A stretch of DNA of 64,000 bases. Origin: Eleusine coracana subsp. coracana (lineage: Eukaryota > Streptophyta > Magnoliopsida > Poales > Poaceae). The number at the start of each line of letters is the position of its first letter. Within the stretch, counting starts at the first letter, position 1. Where the stretch lies: the NCBI GenBank assembly GCA_032690845.1, contig CM064427.1, positions 16,255,501-16,319,500 on the forward strand, given 5' to 3'. A model generated the notes under the pieces. That model worked only from the letters and a program-made list of their open reading frames with translations. It searched no databases and had not been told where the DNA came from. Made by a program: the position numbers and the translations under genes. Shown here piece by piece: positions 23,061 through 34,429 of the stretch.

Positions 23061-25965
23061 TCAATTTATCAGCCAGCAGCATGCGCTCCTACATCCCTGA
23101 ACTACTGACAGTGAAAGCAAAGCAGCGCACACCCTAGGATTCAATCCATAAAGTCTGCAGATCATAGATAGCTCTTTTAAACTTTTGATCACTGTGACCC
23201 TCCCCTGGGGAATATTTGATGGGATATTCTGGTGCTTCACGGAGAGGTGCCTTCGCAGCAAAATGAAGCACCTCAATTGTTAACAATGTGACTATCAAGA
23301 GTGACATCTTGCTTCCTCAAATTTATATCCCAATTGCAGTTTCTTAAAGTAATGAAATTTTGAGCTTGTGCTGAATAAATATTAGGTAACATAGCTGCAT
23401 TGTTACTATGACACTGAATAATTAAGAATTCGGGGGACCCTAAAGATTTAAAATACTATTCTTGCTTGTAGTGTGTTGAATCGTGAAACGGAAATCTCAC
23501 TTTTTTTTTTGAAATGAACGAAAATCTCACACTTGATAAGGTGGCGGTCACAATGACACGGGCATCAGTCTTGTTACTGAGGAACAAACACAATGCATCA
23601 TGAACCTTAAAATAATCTTTAGTATCATTAAGATCAGCTGAAAGAAATGTGAAAGAAATTCTACCATACAAAGAGGAAATTAAATGAACAAGACGTCATT
23701 GTATTCATTCAGAAAAAAAGTTCGAGTGGAATGGTGCAGTCACTCAATTAATCTATGCATACAAGACAGTACTGAATTGTTATTGCTCGTCTGAGTCTTA
23801 TAGCATTCCTTTCGTTCTCCCCACTACACCTGCAAAAGAACGTATCATGGATTTGGTTGCTCTCTCATCTTTATACACCTGCAAGATATTCTTGTCTAAG
23901 GGCATGTGCAGTTTTACTTTTGTGCTAGTGATTTTTGGTTCTTTGATGAAGATTGGAGGATGAAGGGCCAACAAAGATGTCAACGATTTGCATTGGTTAC
24001 CTCCTTTTCGAATTCGAAAGTCACATAATAGACATGACGATTTGGCAGTTTTCAAGTTCATTTACTATCACGAAAAATAATTTTTACAAGTCCAACTGGA
24101 TTTAGTGGGAGACTCTAGTTATGCGGCAAACTCTTTTCCTCCTATGAAATAAGTGACTGCGGTTGTCGTTGACGTCCTTGCGTCACTGTTTCAACAGAGC
24201 ATAACCAACCTGTTTCAGCTCCACTGTATTCGTAACCAACGAGAAGTAGCTGCTAACTAGCTAGTATTTTTTTTTTAAAAAAAACTCGATCAGTGGGGTA
24301 AGATCGTCACCACAGTGTAAGCTTAACTTTTTTGGGATCGAGGAAAGCCTTGAACCCCGTCATCACCTATAGGGCTGCACATATACTTTGGTCTGACCGT
24401 GCTACTAACTACTCACTCAACTATCCCAAGTAGGAGAGCGCAAACTAGCCCACAATTCGGATACATGGCACCCAAGTCTGCCATGGTGATTGGTCACTAT
24501 ATTGCAGCCTGCCAGCAGAGAAATTTCTTTAAATTTTATAAATTGAGCACACCAGAATTTGAACCCTAGTGAGACGCCTCACAACTTGAGACAGCAGGTG
24601 CTGCCAGTGCCAGCAACCAGCTAGTCCATGTTCTTTAGACATTTTGGAGGCAAACTATGCTGATGTGCAGCCACTTTTCTTTCCTCAAATTATTGAGCTT
24701 TGAGAGTTGAGCTCAAAGGATGGTGAACGACGCGGCGCATCGTCGCCTTTGTGCACTTAGTACGAGATATCACTTTTACCACGTAGATGGCCACGAAGGT
24801 GAGTGATACTTTAACGAAGCAGATTCCCAGAAAATCCAGAGTTTCGCTGGATCATTTTAATGGCCTGACAGGATGGCATCTGATACCAAAACAAAAAAGG
24901 AATGAATGTACTTTTGTATAACAAGTTTATTGACAAATGAATGCTATCATACTATTGATCAACCGATCCTAACTATTTAGGTATAGAAAAGCTAAGATAT
25001 CCAAGCCAAAAATTTAGATAAGAAAGTAGACACCAAATCAGTAGCTTTCTTCTGTCAGTGTTGTCCTAATAGGCAGCATATCTGAATCTGTTCTTCCGAA
25101 ATGCCACTTTACCTGATGCAGAATGATATGCTCGCTTATGGGTATCAAACTTGGTCGGCAATATGTTTCTTGGCCATTCGACGCTGCTTTAATATATACT
25201 TCATTGTCAGCCAATACAAACACATGAACCGTATGAATTCGTGATCCATATTGTTGCAGTATAGGTTCCCAAATCGTTTCAGAATCCAGACACTGTCCAA
25301 TACACTATTAAATACGAAACTAGCAAGATCACTTGAAGAAAGTGGAATCTATTTTCTTTTTCCTTTGTTTATCTCATCTTCATACAAGCCCTAGTGGACA
25401 TAGACAGACAATACTAAAATAACATTATAACCAGGAGCACCACTACATGCAAGAATCTGTTTTCCTTTTGCAGAGACGTATGTTGGTACCCTTTTCAAGA
25501 GTATACCCTACTCTAGCCGATAGTTGGATACACATCAACTGCATTTCATATGATCATTCTATATTTCTATTAGATGAGTTAGCTGTTAAGATACTTCAAT
25601 CAGTTGATATCATGTACTGCATCTTATTCTTCCAGAACGTCCATGGGAGTTTCCTGTCATGAACACCATTAGTTACTAGTATGTGGTTCTACGCTCCACA
25701 TGAGTTATCGGTAGTTTTATGTGCAGCATTTATTCGCTGCTGAAGATGCTAACGTGATAACAAGATCGAATGTAATATGCCGAGTATAAACGATATAATG
25801 TGCTCTTAATGTTTTATTTTTGAGGATAATATGAATGTGAAGTACTGATCTTGTAAGTGCAAAAACATGGTATATAACACTCACATCAAAATGGCATGTA
25901 GGATTTTGATTACAATCAAAGTTCAAATATATTTCAATCCAGTTCATTCCTTGTTTTCCAAACAT
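23061..25965 (-). other. Unassigned exon-like reading frames, minus strand
   Basis: I do not recognise the gene. Four minus-strand stretches look more protein-like than their surroundings. These are 23061-23276 (contains IPQGRVTVIKSLKELSMICR), 23456-23671 (SFTFLSADLNDTKDYFKVHD), 25038-25223 with an upstream open frame (VFVLADNEVYIKAASNGQET) and 25717-25965 (GMNWIEIYLNFDCNQNPTCH). Two end at good splice donors: CATCAG/GTAAAG near 25116 and TTTGAT/GTGAGT near 25886. No domain is assigned, and no start or stop can be tied to a full model. It may be a decayed multi-exon gene or chance. Confidence 0.25.
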
Positions 25966-26178
25966 TCCATTTGAGTGTTGACCAGAAATGTCCTACCTTT
26001 TTTCTGTTTCTGTAGCTTCGGTGAGATATTTAACATGGATGCATTGCTCCGAATAAAGAACATTTGCTTTTCAAAATCACATGCATATTATAACGCTCTT
26101 ATTGTAAGATCGAGAATATGTAAATACTGAAAATAAGTCCAAATTTAGTCTCAAACATCAAATCAATAATGGTGGGAT

Positions 26179-26688
26179 TGTTGGAGATATGCCCAAGAGA
26201 CAATACGGATTTGATCCGTATGTGAGGGTCATACGGATATTGATCCGTGTGAGGAATTAGTCCACTAATGGGCCAACTAGTCGAGGCCCATTAGAAGGGT
26301 CTATTTAAGTGGAGTAGGGGCTTAAGGCGCAGGTGATTCCACCGGTCCTTAACCCTAGCCGTCGTGCTTCTCTTTCTCGCCCACAAAACCCTAACCGTGT
26401 TGCCGGTGCTAGCACGCCGCGCACGGTGCTCCAACCCCGTACGTGTGGATACCGCGAGAAGGCGCTGCTGCTGCTGCGGTGCCGACGGCTGGACTAGAAG
26501 GAGACGATTGACGTGATCGACTACTTCCTCTACACCGACGCGCGACTACGTTGGATCGAGCTGCTCCAACATTCGCTTCCGCTCCGCCTGCGCGTCTAGT
26601 GGTAACGATACATGATCCTCTCTTGCAAGGTTTCCTGGTTGAACGGTAGAAATTTTATATGCTATCGTATCCTACCCGTTCCCCTACA
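26179..26688 (+). repeat. Copia-1 5' LTR
   Basis: 510 bp, TG...CA ends. A TATA-like TATTTAA lies at 26302-26308. Two hairpin-capable palindromes lie near the 5' end (26203-26221 and 26231-26250). Confidence 0.97.
26203..26250. repeat. Paired palindromes in the Copia-1 LTR
   Basis: ATACGGAT-TTG-ATCCGTAT (26203-26221) is a perfect 8-bp stem with a 3-base loop. A second copy, ATACGGAT-ATTG-ATCCGTGT (26231-26250), follows with centres about 28 bp apart. The same pair is kept in the 3' LTR at about 32881-32928. It lies upstream of the TATA-like box, i.e. in U3. Confidence 0.85.
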
Positions 26689-26689
26689 G

Positions 26690-26702
26690 TGGTATCAGAG
26701 CC
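26690..26702 (+). other. Copia-1 primer binding site
   Basis: TGGTATCAGAGCC, directly after the 5' LTR, matches the initiator-Met tRNA binding site used by most plant Copia elements. A leader of about 1.26 kb without a coding domain follows before the gag ATG. Confidence 0.9.
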
Positions 26703-27966
26703 GACCTTGTGTAGTTTGTGATCTAGATCTTGTGCATATAGTCGATATGTTGATGTACTAGATGAGATCTATTACATGTTTTGTGTTCGGATTGATTAGA
26801 TCAATGATGATAGGGAGGTTCACAAGGTAATGGGCGGATAGCAATACATGCATCATTGATTTATTTGTGTTCCTTCTCCGTGCGCGCGCGACTTGTCCCT
26901 ACCGGCTGGAATCACCATCGGGACTAACTGCGTGCGCCAGTAGAGGAGCCAATAGTATCATAATCATGTACCGCAGTCTACTCATGAAAACCTAATGGAA
27001 AACTAAGCCATTGTGAATGACTCAAAATCGGGCAAATATGATTTTCCCGATAGGATTTCCATTGTGATTTTATAGATACGATCTGTTAGCATTCGCTTCT
27101 CGCCTAACTTGTTTTTGCAGAGAATGCTGTGAATGGTATGGCCCAAAAGATGCATGTGATGTATATATGTGATTTGCATGGCCTGCGTACCATGATTAAT
27201 TACAGCTGGGTTGAGGCTGTCATATTATTGTATAACGGCCTGCGTGTCGATCTGTGATGCTTGATATTCTCATGTAATTTATTACTAGCTATTAGTTGTA
27301 GTAGCTAACTGTTAGTTCATGGAGGCCTTAAGCATGATGGTTGAAGGGACGGGAGACATGGCGATGACAATGGAGATGGAGATCACCAATTGAAAGGGGC
27401 CATACTATTTCACAGTTAATATGATTGCCTGTGATGATGTTCCTATCATCCTATTCTTTCATGTGTTATTTATATTAGATATGATTAACATGCTAGAATA
27501 GGTTCCCTCAAGAAAAATTAAATTATATGCCCTTCCAATAGCTGCACCTATTAAAATTATGATCGTTGTATGGTAGGTCTGCCAAAGTAGAGTACCTCAA
27601 CTATCTTAATTATTAGGATAAATGTCGGACATTTATATGCATAGTATTGGTTTAATTAACAAAGCTATCAAAACGGTTTTGGGCTTTAGGGCATGGTGTT
27701 GGCGCCGGGGCATGTGATGCCACCCAACAAACAAGAGTCACATAGGGATGTGATTAGCAAAGTGTTACTTACCTATGTCACTAGATTTCTAGCGGTGATG
27801 CCAAAGCTCACTAGGATCTAAGTTGAATATGGATCTTGAACCACTATATGTCGTTTTGAGGAAAAACGGTTCCAAGCATATAGTGGAATAATAAACTTTT
27901 GTTAAAATGTTTATAAGAGTTTTATATTTACATAGTGCTTATATTTGCATATTTTCTGTTTAGATC

Positions 27967-30900
27967 ATGGCACCAACCGCTAGTAACACTTTTAATTTGC
28001 GCTCAATTCTTGAAAAAGAAAAGCTTAGTGGAACAAACTTTATTGATTGGTATCGCAACTTGAGAATTGTTCTCAAGCAAGAGAAAAAGGAATATGTTCT
28101 AGAGCTTCCCTATTCTGATGATCTGCCAGAAAATGCTACTGCCACTCAGAAAAGGGAGTATGAGAAACATACCAATGATGCAGTTGATGTTAGCTGTTTC
28201 ATGCTTGCCACTATGTCCTCTGAGCTTCAGAAGCAATATGAGAAAGCGGATGCCCATAATATGATTGAGGGACTTCGTGGCATGTTTGAGAACCAAGCAA
28301 GGTCTGAGAGGTACAACATCTCAAAGTCCTTGTTTGCGTGCAGGCTAGCTGAAAACGGTTCTGTCAGTCCTCATGTGATCAAGATGATTGGTTACATTGA
28401 GAATCTGGAGAAACTTGGTGCTGCTCTACACCCTGATTTGGCCACAGATGTGATTCTCCAGTCGCTTCCTGCAAGCTATGAGCCTTTCATTTTGAACTTT
28501 CAAATGAATAGCTTAGAGAAGACATTGGCTGAGTTGCATGGGATGCTTAAGATAGCTGAGGCAAGCATCAAAAAATCTGGTCCAAGTCAAGTTAACTTGG
28601 TTCAAAAGGATAGCAAGAAACGAAAGCGCAAGACTAAGGCTAAGGCTACAGATCAGATCTCTAGCACTAAGCCTAAGCCTGCAGCAGCTCCTAAGCCTAA
28701 ACCGGCGGGTAGTGATCCTTGTTTTCACTGCAAGAAACCCGGTCATTGGAAGAGGAATTGCAAGCTTTATCTGGAAGAGCTGAAGAAGAAGGGTGGAGAC
28801 ACTTCTAATTCAGGTATCAATGTTATTGAAATTAATAATGTTGCTACATGTCCTTATGGTTCATGGGTATTTGATACCGGATCGATGATTCATACTTGCA
28901 AATCGTTGCAGGGGCTTAAAGAAGCAAGGAAATGTGCAAAAGGCGAGGTGGATGCTCGCGTCGGCAATGGTGCAAAGGTTGCTGCGTTGGCCGTCGGAAC
29001 TTATCCACTTTCATTACCATCAGGATTAGTTTTGGAGTTAAATAATTGTTATTATATTCCCGCCTTAGGAAAAAACATTATTTCTTCAAAATATTTGGAG
29101 GAAGATGATGGTTATGAGGTCATAATAAGGAACAAGTGTTGTTCCATTTATTTGAATAATATTCTCTATGGTAATTGCCCATTGGTGAATGGATTATATT
29201 ACTTAGATCTTGAGAATAAGCCTATTTATAACATTGATGCGAAAAGGCTCAAGCCTAATGATTTGAATCCCACGTATACTTGGCATTGTCGTTTAGGTCA
29301 TATAAATGAGAAGCGCATAAAGAAACTCCCTACAGATGGTCTTCTAAGTTCTTTTGATTTTGAATCAATTGATACATGTGAATCTTGTTTACTTGGCAAA
29401 ATGACTAAGTCGCCTTTCACAATAAATAGTGAGAGGGCGAGTGAACTATTGGGACTTGTACATACGGATGTATGTGGACAAATTAGTTGCACGGCCAGAG
29501 GTGGTTTTCAGTACTTCATAACTTTTACCGACGACTTTAGTAGATATGGTTACATCTACTTAATGAGGCATAAGTCTGAATCCTTTGAAAAGTTCAAAGA
29601 ATTTCAAAATGAAGTACAAAATCAATTGGGCAAGACTATTAAACGCCTACGATCTGATCATAGTGGTGAATATTTGAGCCATGAATTTGGTGAACATCTA
29701 AAGCAATGTGGAATTGTTCCACAATGGACTCCGCCAGGAACGCCCCAATGGAATGGAGTATCCGAACGGAAGAACCGAACCTTGTTAGACATGGTTAGGT
29801 CTATGATGAGCCAAAGTGATCTTCCATTGTCCTTCTGGGGATACGCTCTAGAAACTGCCGCTTTCACACTTAATAGGGTTCCATCTAAATCCGTGGAAAG
29901 GACACCATATGAGATATGGACTGGGAAGCGTCCCGGGTTGTCTTTTCTTAAGATTTGGGGATGTGAGGCTTATGTAAAACGTATGACGTCTGATAAGCTT
30001 TCTTCCAAGTCTGATAAATGCTTCTTTGTAGGATACCCTAGGGAAACCAAAGGTTATTATTTCTACAACCGGGAAGAGGGCAAAGTGTTTGTCGCTCGTA
30101 ATGGTATTTTTCTAGAGAAAGAGTTTCTCTCCAAAAGGGTAAGTGGGAGAACGGTGCAACTTGAAGAAGTTCAAGAAGCTACAGAAAATGTTTCTTCTTC
30201 CGCTATACCACAATTGGATGAACAAATTGTTGTTGAACCAATTGTTGAAACACCAGCCCCGCGTAGGTCAGAAAGGGCACGTCGCGCTCCTGAAAAGTTC
30301 ACGCTCCTAACCACGGGGCAGCGAGACATATTATTGTTAGACAATGATGAGCCTAAGACTTACAGTGAAGCAATGATGGGACCGGACTCTGAGAAATGGC
30401 TTGGAGCCATGAGATCCGAATTAGAATCCATGAGAGAAAATCAAGTTTGGAACTTGATAGATCCGCCTGATGGTGTAAAAACCATTGAGTGTAAATGGGT
30501 TTTTAAGAAAAAGATAGACATGGATGGAAATGTTCACATCTATAAGGCACGATTGGTGGCGAAAGGTTTTAAGCAAATTCAAGGGGTTGATTATGATGAG
30601 ACCTTCTCGCCCGTCGCTATGCTAAAGTCTATACGGATCCTTCTAGCAATTGCCGTATTTTATGATTATGAGATATGGCAAATGGATGTCAAAACGGCTT
30701 TCCTTAATGGAAACCTAAGTGAGGATGTGTACATGACACAGCCTGAAGGTTTTGTCGATCCACAAAATGCTAGGAAGATATGCAAGCTTCAAAGGTCCAT
30801 TTATGGACTAAAGCAAGCATCTCGGAGTTGGAATCTTCGCTTTGATGAGGTAGTCAAAGGGTTTGGCTTCATTAAAAACGAAGAAGAGCCTTGTGTTTAC

Positions 30901-31923
30901 AAAAGGGCTAGTGGGAACGCGCTTGTCTTTCTGGTCCTTTATGTGGATGACATATTGCTGATCGGTAATGATATTTCAATGCTTGAAGCTGTTAAGACTT
31001 CTTTGAGAAAGAGTTTCTCAATGAAGGACTTAGGAGAGGCAGCTTACATTTTGGGCATTAAGATCTATAGAGATAGATCAAAGAGGCTAATTGGATTAAG
31101 CCAAGACACGTACATTGACAAGGTATTGAAACGGTTCAATATGCAGGATTCCAAGAAAGGTTTCTTGCCCATGTCACATGGGGTTTCTCTTAGCAAGACT
31201 CAGTGTCCCTCGACACCAGATGGGCAAGAGAAAATGAGAGCGATTCCATATGCTTCGGCTGTTGGGTCCATCATGTATGCCATGATAAGTACTCGCCCAG
31301 ATATAGCCTACGCTCTTAGTGCTGTGAGCAGATACCAGTCAAATCCAGGAGAAGCTCATTGGGGAGCTAATAAGAATATCCTAAAGTACTTAAGAAGGAC
31401 TATGGGTATGTTCCTAGTCTATGGAGGTGAGGAAGAGCTCGTTGTAAATGGTTACACTGATGCTAGCTTCCAAACCGACAAAGACGATTCGAGATCGCAA
31501 TCTGGATATGTGTTTTGCCTCAATGGAGGCGCGGTGAGCTGGAAGAGTTCCAAGCAAGATACGGTTGCTGACTCAACAACGGAGGCTGAGTACCTTGCCG
31601 CTTCAGAAGCTGCAAAGGAAGCTGTTTGGATCAGAAAATTTGTTTCTGAGTTGGGTGTGGTTCCTAGTGCATCCAGTCCAATGGACCTCTATTGTGATAA
31701 TAGTGGTGCCATTGCGCAAGCCAAGGAGCCTAGAGCGCATCAAAAGAACAAACACGTACTACGGCGTTATCATCTTATTCGGGACATCGTCGCTCGAGGT
31801 GATGTAAAGATATGCAAGGTGCACACGGACTCAAACATCGCTGATCCGTTGACAAAACCTCTCTCTCAGCCCAAGCATGAGGCACATATGAGATCCATGG
31901 GTATTAGATATCTGCATGATTAA
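27967..31923 (+). CDS. Copia gag-pol polyprotein (capsid, protease, integrase, RT, RNase H)
   Basis: A 1318-codon frame without stops. Domains in order: a gag capsid region (WYRNLRIVLKQ near residue 30), a CCHC zinc knuckle (CFHCKKPGHWKRNC, about 252), an aspartic protease (FDTGS, about 300), and an integrase HHCC zinc region (about 438-475). The integrase core has VHTD, LRSDHSGEY and GVSERKNRT, with 35 residues between the second Asp and the Glu. Reverse transcriptase follows, with AFLNGN (about 911) and intact YVDD (about 991), then RNase H with YTDAS (about 1161) and STTEAEY (about 1203). Integrase before RT fixes the Copia superfamily. All catalytic residues that I can see are present. 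Start ATG 27967 opens the gag domain directly. Gag and pol are in one frame, so no frameshift signal is needed. Confidence 0.97.
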   Translation: MAPTASNTFNLRSILEKEKLSGTNFIDWYRNLRIVLKQEKKEYVLELPYSDDLPENATATQKREYEKHTNDAVDVSCFMLATMSSELQKQYEKADAHNMIEGLRGMFENQARSERYNISKSLFACRLAENGSVSPHVIKMIGYIENLEKLGAALHPDLATDVILQSLPASYEPFILNFQMNSLEKTLAELHGMLKIAEASIKKSGPSQVNLVQKDSKKRKRKTKAKATDQISSTKPKPAAAPKPKPAGSDPCFHCKKPGHWKRNCKLYLEELKKKGGDTSNSGINVIEINNVATCPYGSWVFDTGSMIHTCKSLQGLKEARKCAKGEVDARVGNGAKVAALAVGTYPLSLPSGLVLELNNCYYIPALGKNIISSKYLEEDDGYEVIIRNKCCSIYLNNILYGNCPLVNGLYYLDLENKPIYNIDAKRLKPNDLNPTYTWHCRLGHINEKRIKKLPTDGLLSSFDFESIDTCESCLLGKMTKSPFTINSERASELLGLVHTDVCGQISCTARGGFQYFITFTDDFSRYGYIYLMRHKSESFEKFKEFQNEVQNQLGKTIKRLRSDHSGEYLSHEFGEHLKQCGIVPQWTPPGTPQWNGVSERKNRTLLDMVRSMMSQSDLPLSFWGYALETAAFTLNRVPSKSVERTPYEIWTGKRPGLSFLKIWGCEAYVKRMTSDKLSSKSDKCFFVGYPRETKGYYFYNREEGKVFVARNGIFLEKEFLSKRVSGRTVQLEEVQEATENVSSSAIPQLDEQIVVEPIVETPAPRRSERARRAPEKFTLLTTGQRDILLLDNDEPKTYSEAMMGPDSEKWLGAMRSELESMRENQVWNLIDPPDGVKTIECKWVFKKKIDMDGNVHIYKARLVAKGFKQIQGVDYDETFSPVAMLKSIRILLAIAVFYDYEIWQMDVKTAFLNGNLSEDVYMTQPEGFVDPQNARKICKLQRSIYGLKQASRSWNLRFDEVVKGFGFIKNEEEPCVYKRASGNALVFLVLYVDDILLIGNDISMLEAVKTSLRKSFSMKDLGEAAYILGIKIYRDRSKRLIGLSQDTYIDKVLKRFNMQDSKKGFLPMSHGVSLSKTQCPSTPDGQEKMRAIPYASAVGSIMYAMISTRPDIAYALSAVSRYQSNPGEAHWGANKNILKYLRRTMGMFLVYGGEEELVVNGYTDASFQTDKDDSRSQSGYVFCLNGGAVSWKSSKQDTVADSTTEAEYLAASEAAKEAVWIRKFVSELGVVPSASSPMDLYCDNSGAIAQAKEPRAHQKNKHVLRRYHLIRDIVARGDVKICKVHTDSNIADPLTKPLSQPKHEAHMRSMGIRYLHD

Positions 31924-32856
31924 TGTATGAGAGATTGTGTAATGTCTATGTTTATGTGTGATTGAATAAAGTGTTATTCTGTTCTATGGATAATAATTAT
32001 TGCATTGATTGACAAGTGCGTGACTTGTTTGTGAAACTCATTGTTCTTTTATAATATTATCCTAAATGATCCCTAGTTCCTTATCATTGTGTTGGACAAT
32101 AATGATTCATGGACTAGCACATGTATTGGTTGATGATCGTGTTTCACAGATCATTGATATGGAGATATCAAATCAATAATGTGGACACATGTTGGAGAAC
32201 ATAGTGTTGGACTGACCCACTAATAGACTTTGCTGAGATGTTATTATTGTGCCATCAATTGTTGTCTTGTATGATATACCTTTGGGATCCTTAGACCTGA
32301 GATTGTCATTGATTCCCAGAATGTGTAATAGCATATTTAGGGATTACCAAACGCTATTCCATAACTGGGTAGTTATAAAGGTAATTTTCGGGTATGCTAT
32401 GAAACATGTCGTGGGGTGTGGGCGGTCAAGATGGAATTTGCCCCTCCTAATAACAGGAGAGATATCTCTGGGCCCCTCGAGTTAGATGGATTTAGAAGTG
32501 CATGGCCATGCCAATGTGATTAAAAGTTAATTATAATGACTAAAAGTTAGTCATGATAAATCCACTAGACGTTCGAGTGAATGGTCGAGCTATTATAGGG
32601 ATGGCACGTATCTTGCCTTAAGCTTGACTGATATCGTGAGGCAAAGGGATCGCTGACTACGTATGTCAAAGGTTCAGCCGATATGATCTTTATGTGTACA
32701 TGAGAATCAATATGTGCTGCTAGGTGCCGCTATTGATTTATGATTTGAAAATGGTTTTCACATCATTGTCGTGTACATGTGAACCTAACGGGTCACACAC
32801 TTAACGGGTTGGAACATCGCTTGCCTATGTGATTGTCTCTAGTGCAAGTGGGAGAT
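31924..32856 (+). other. Copia-1 3' untranslated region and polypurine tract
   Basis: About 930 bases without coding potential between the gag-pol stop and the 3' LTR. It ends in GCAAGTGGGAGAT, the polypurine tract that primes plus-strand synthesis. Confidence 0.8.
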
Positions 32857-33366
32857 TGTTGGAGATATGCCCAAGAGACAATACGGATTTGATCCGTATG
32901 TGAGGGTCATACGGATATTGATCCGTGTGAGGAATTAGTCCACTAATGGGCCAACTAGTCGAGGCCCATTAGAAGGGTCTATTTAAGTGGAGGAGGGGCT
33001 TAAGGCGCAGGTGATTCCACCGGTCCTTAACCCTAGCCGTCGTGCTCCTCTTTCTCGCCCACAAAACCCTAACCGTGTTGCCGGTGCTAGCACGCCACGC
33101 ACGGTGCTCCAACCCCGTACGTGTGGATACCGCGAGGAGGCGCTGCTGCTGCTGCGGTGCCGATGGCTGGACTAGAAGGAGACGATTGACGTGATCGACT
33201 ACTTACTCTACACCGACGCGCGACTACGTTGGATCGAGCTGCTCCAAGATTCGCTTCCGCTCCGCCTGCGCGTCTAGTGGTAACGATCCATGATCCTCTC
33301 TTGCAAGGTTTCCTGGTTGAACGGTAGAAATTTTATATGCTATCGTAGCCTACCCGTTCCCCTACA
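32857..33366 (+). repeat. Copia-1 3' LTR
   Basis: 510 bp, the same length as the 5' LTR, differing at about nine positions by eye. Followed by the target duplication GGGAT. Confidence 0.97.
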
Positions 33367-33399
33367 GGGATATCTTATTTTGCACTATATATATACAGT

Positions 33400-34429
33400 A
33401 CTACAATTCGACTCTGTAGTGGTGGACCTTTTTTTTTACCTCAGTAGCGGGTTGTTAAAAAGACTGCTGCTAAGTTTGATACAGTTCCTAGACCGCAACT
33501 ATGCGCAGGAACATAGTGGAGGGCATCACAAGCCCGTCACTACGGTGGCACAGACTGCTACTAAATTACAGGACCCAGTCATAATTTCTGTCAAGCCCGC
33601 AGCTACTAAATTACAGGAGCCAGTCGCAATTTCTATTAGATCCGCAGCTATGGCCTAAAGGCCATTTGGCTGGCTATACCTGTGGGCCTAACAATCAGGC
33701 CCGCAACCAGGGACCGCCACCTTCTATAAATAGGTGGTGACGCGCGACGCGCCACCACCTAGGGTTAGTGTTAGAGTCCTCTACCGCCGTCTCCTCCGCC
33801 TCTGACCACCTCTCCTCCTCTCCCCCTCCTCAGATGGCAAGCAAGGGCCGCCGTCGATGGGGCCGTGTTCAGAGTGTGTGGCGGTCGTGGTGCCGGCGGG
33901 CGGTGCTCTTGGAGAATAAGACATCACCGCCCCGGCCCCCTCCTCCTCCTCCATCGTCCCTTGTCGGCCATCGCCGGTGTCCTTTACCATCGCAGTGCCA
34001 CCGCCCTCCTGGATCTGGCGAGCCTTTCCACCAAATTGACCCTAGGGGCGGTGGCGCGTCCGCGGCGGTGCTCACGAGGGGCTTGGCGGCTTCGGTGGTG
34101 GAGGCCTTCCTCGTGCGGGCTCCCCTCCTCCTCTGCCAACTCCGGCGGTGGAGGTCATGTGACGCGGCGTTCGCCCATCCGCCCGCGTGTCTAGGGCAGG
34201 TCCTAGCACCGACTGGGAGCCGCCCTTCTTTTGTAGTTGTGATAAGGATGTCAGCGGTAGTCTAAGGACCACCGCTGACGCCTTTTTTAAGTTAAGTAGT
34301 AACTAGGCCAGTAGCGGTCCCAAGACCGCTACTTAGAATGTAAGTAATTAGTGACAAAGGCCCAGTGGCGGCTTTGTTGTCCGCCACTGAGGCCCCTTTT
34401 GGCCCACTACTATAGAGCGTAATTGTAGT
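33400..34429. mobile_element. 1-kb TIR DNA element (CACTA-like ends) with a GC-rich core
   Basis: The left end ACTACAATTCGACTCTGTAG and the right end read in reverse (ACTACAATTACGCTCTATAG) match. Similarity continues through a CCTCAGTAGCGG / CCTCAGTGGCGG block for about 75 bp. A 3-bp direct repeat AGT flanks both ends (33397-33399 and 34430-34432), as for CACTA elements, though the first C of CACTA is missing. The core at about 33780-34260 is GC-rich with overlapping ORFs on both strands, none recognised. A TATAAATA at about 33725 precedes it. Copia-1 is inserted about 30 bp to the left. No transposase is encoded. Confidence 0.7.
33725..33732 (+). promoter_or_regulatory. TATAAATA inside the TIR element
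   Basis: TATAAATA about 40 bases before a GCGCGACGCGCC palindrome-like block and the GC-rich core. It resembles a captured core promoter; no transcript is implied by the sequence alone. Confidence 0.35.

Larger units (their letters stand above)
20098..26173. other. Intergenic region, mostly without recognisable content
   Basis: About 200 bases next to the poly-G tract are probably promoter of the PHO1-like gene. The rest is AT-rich. A tiny Stowaway relic lies at 22817-22853 and exon-like ORFs lie on the minus strand between 23.0 and 26.0 kb (listed separately). A stretch at about 24300-24620 reads like an old tRNA-type SINE in reverse (GAACCCTAGTGAGACGCC), but I could not define its ends. 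Confidence 0.5.
26179..33366 (+). mobile_element. Intact Ty1/Copia LTR retrotransposon (Copia-1)
   Basis: This is a complete 7188-bp element. Both LTRs are 510 bp, begin TGTTGGAGATATGCCC and end CCCTACA. The 5-bp target duplication GGGAT is perfect (26174-26178 and 33367-33371). A primer binding site TGGTATCAGAGCC (initiator Met tRNA type) follows the 5' LTR, and a purine tract AAGTGGGAGAT precedes the 3' LTR. I count about nine differences between the LTRs (about 98 percent identity), so the insertion is young. It carries one uninterrupted gag-pol frame and is a candidate active element. Confidence 0.97.

Noticed and set aside
24280..24620. A tRNA-derived SINE
   Set aside because: Only one phrase resembles a B-box-type segment; no A box, tail or target duplication could be placed.
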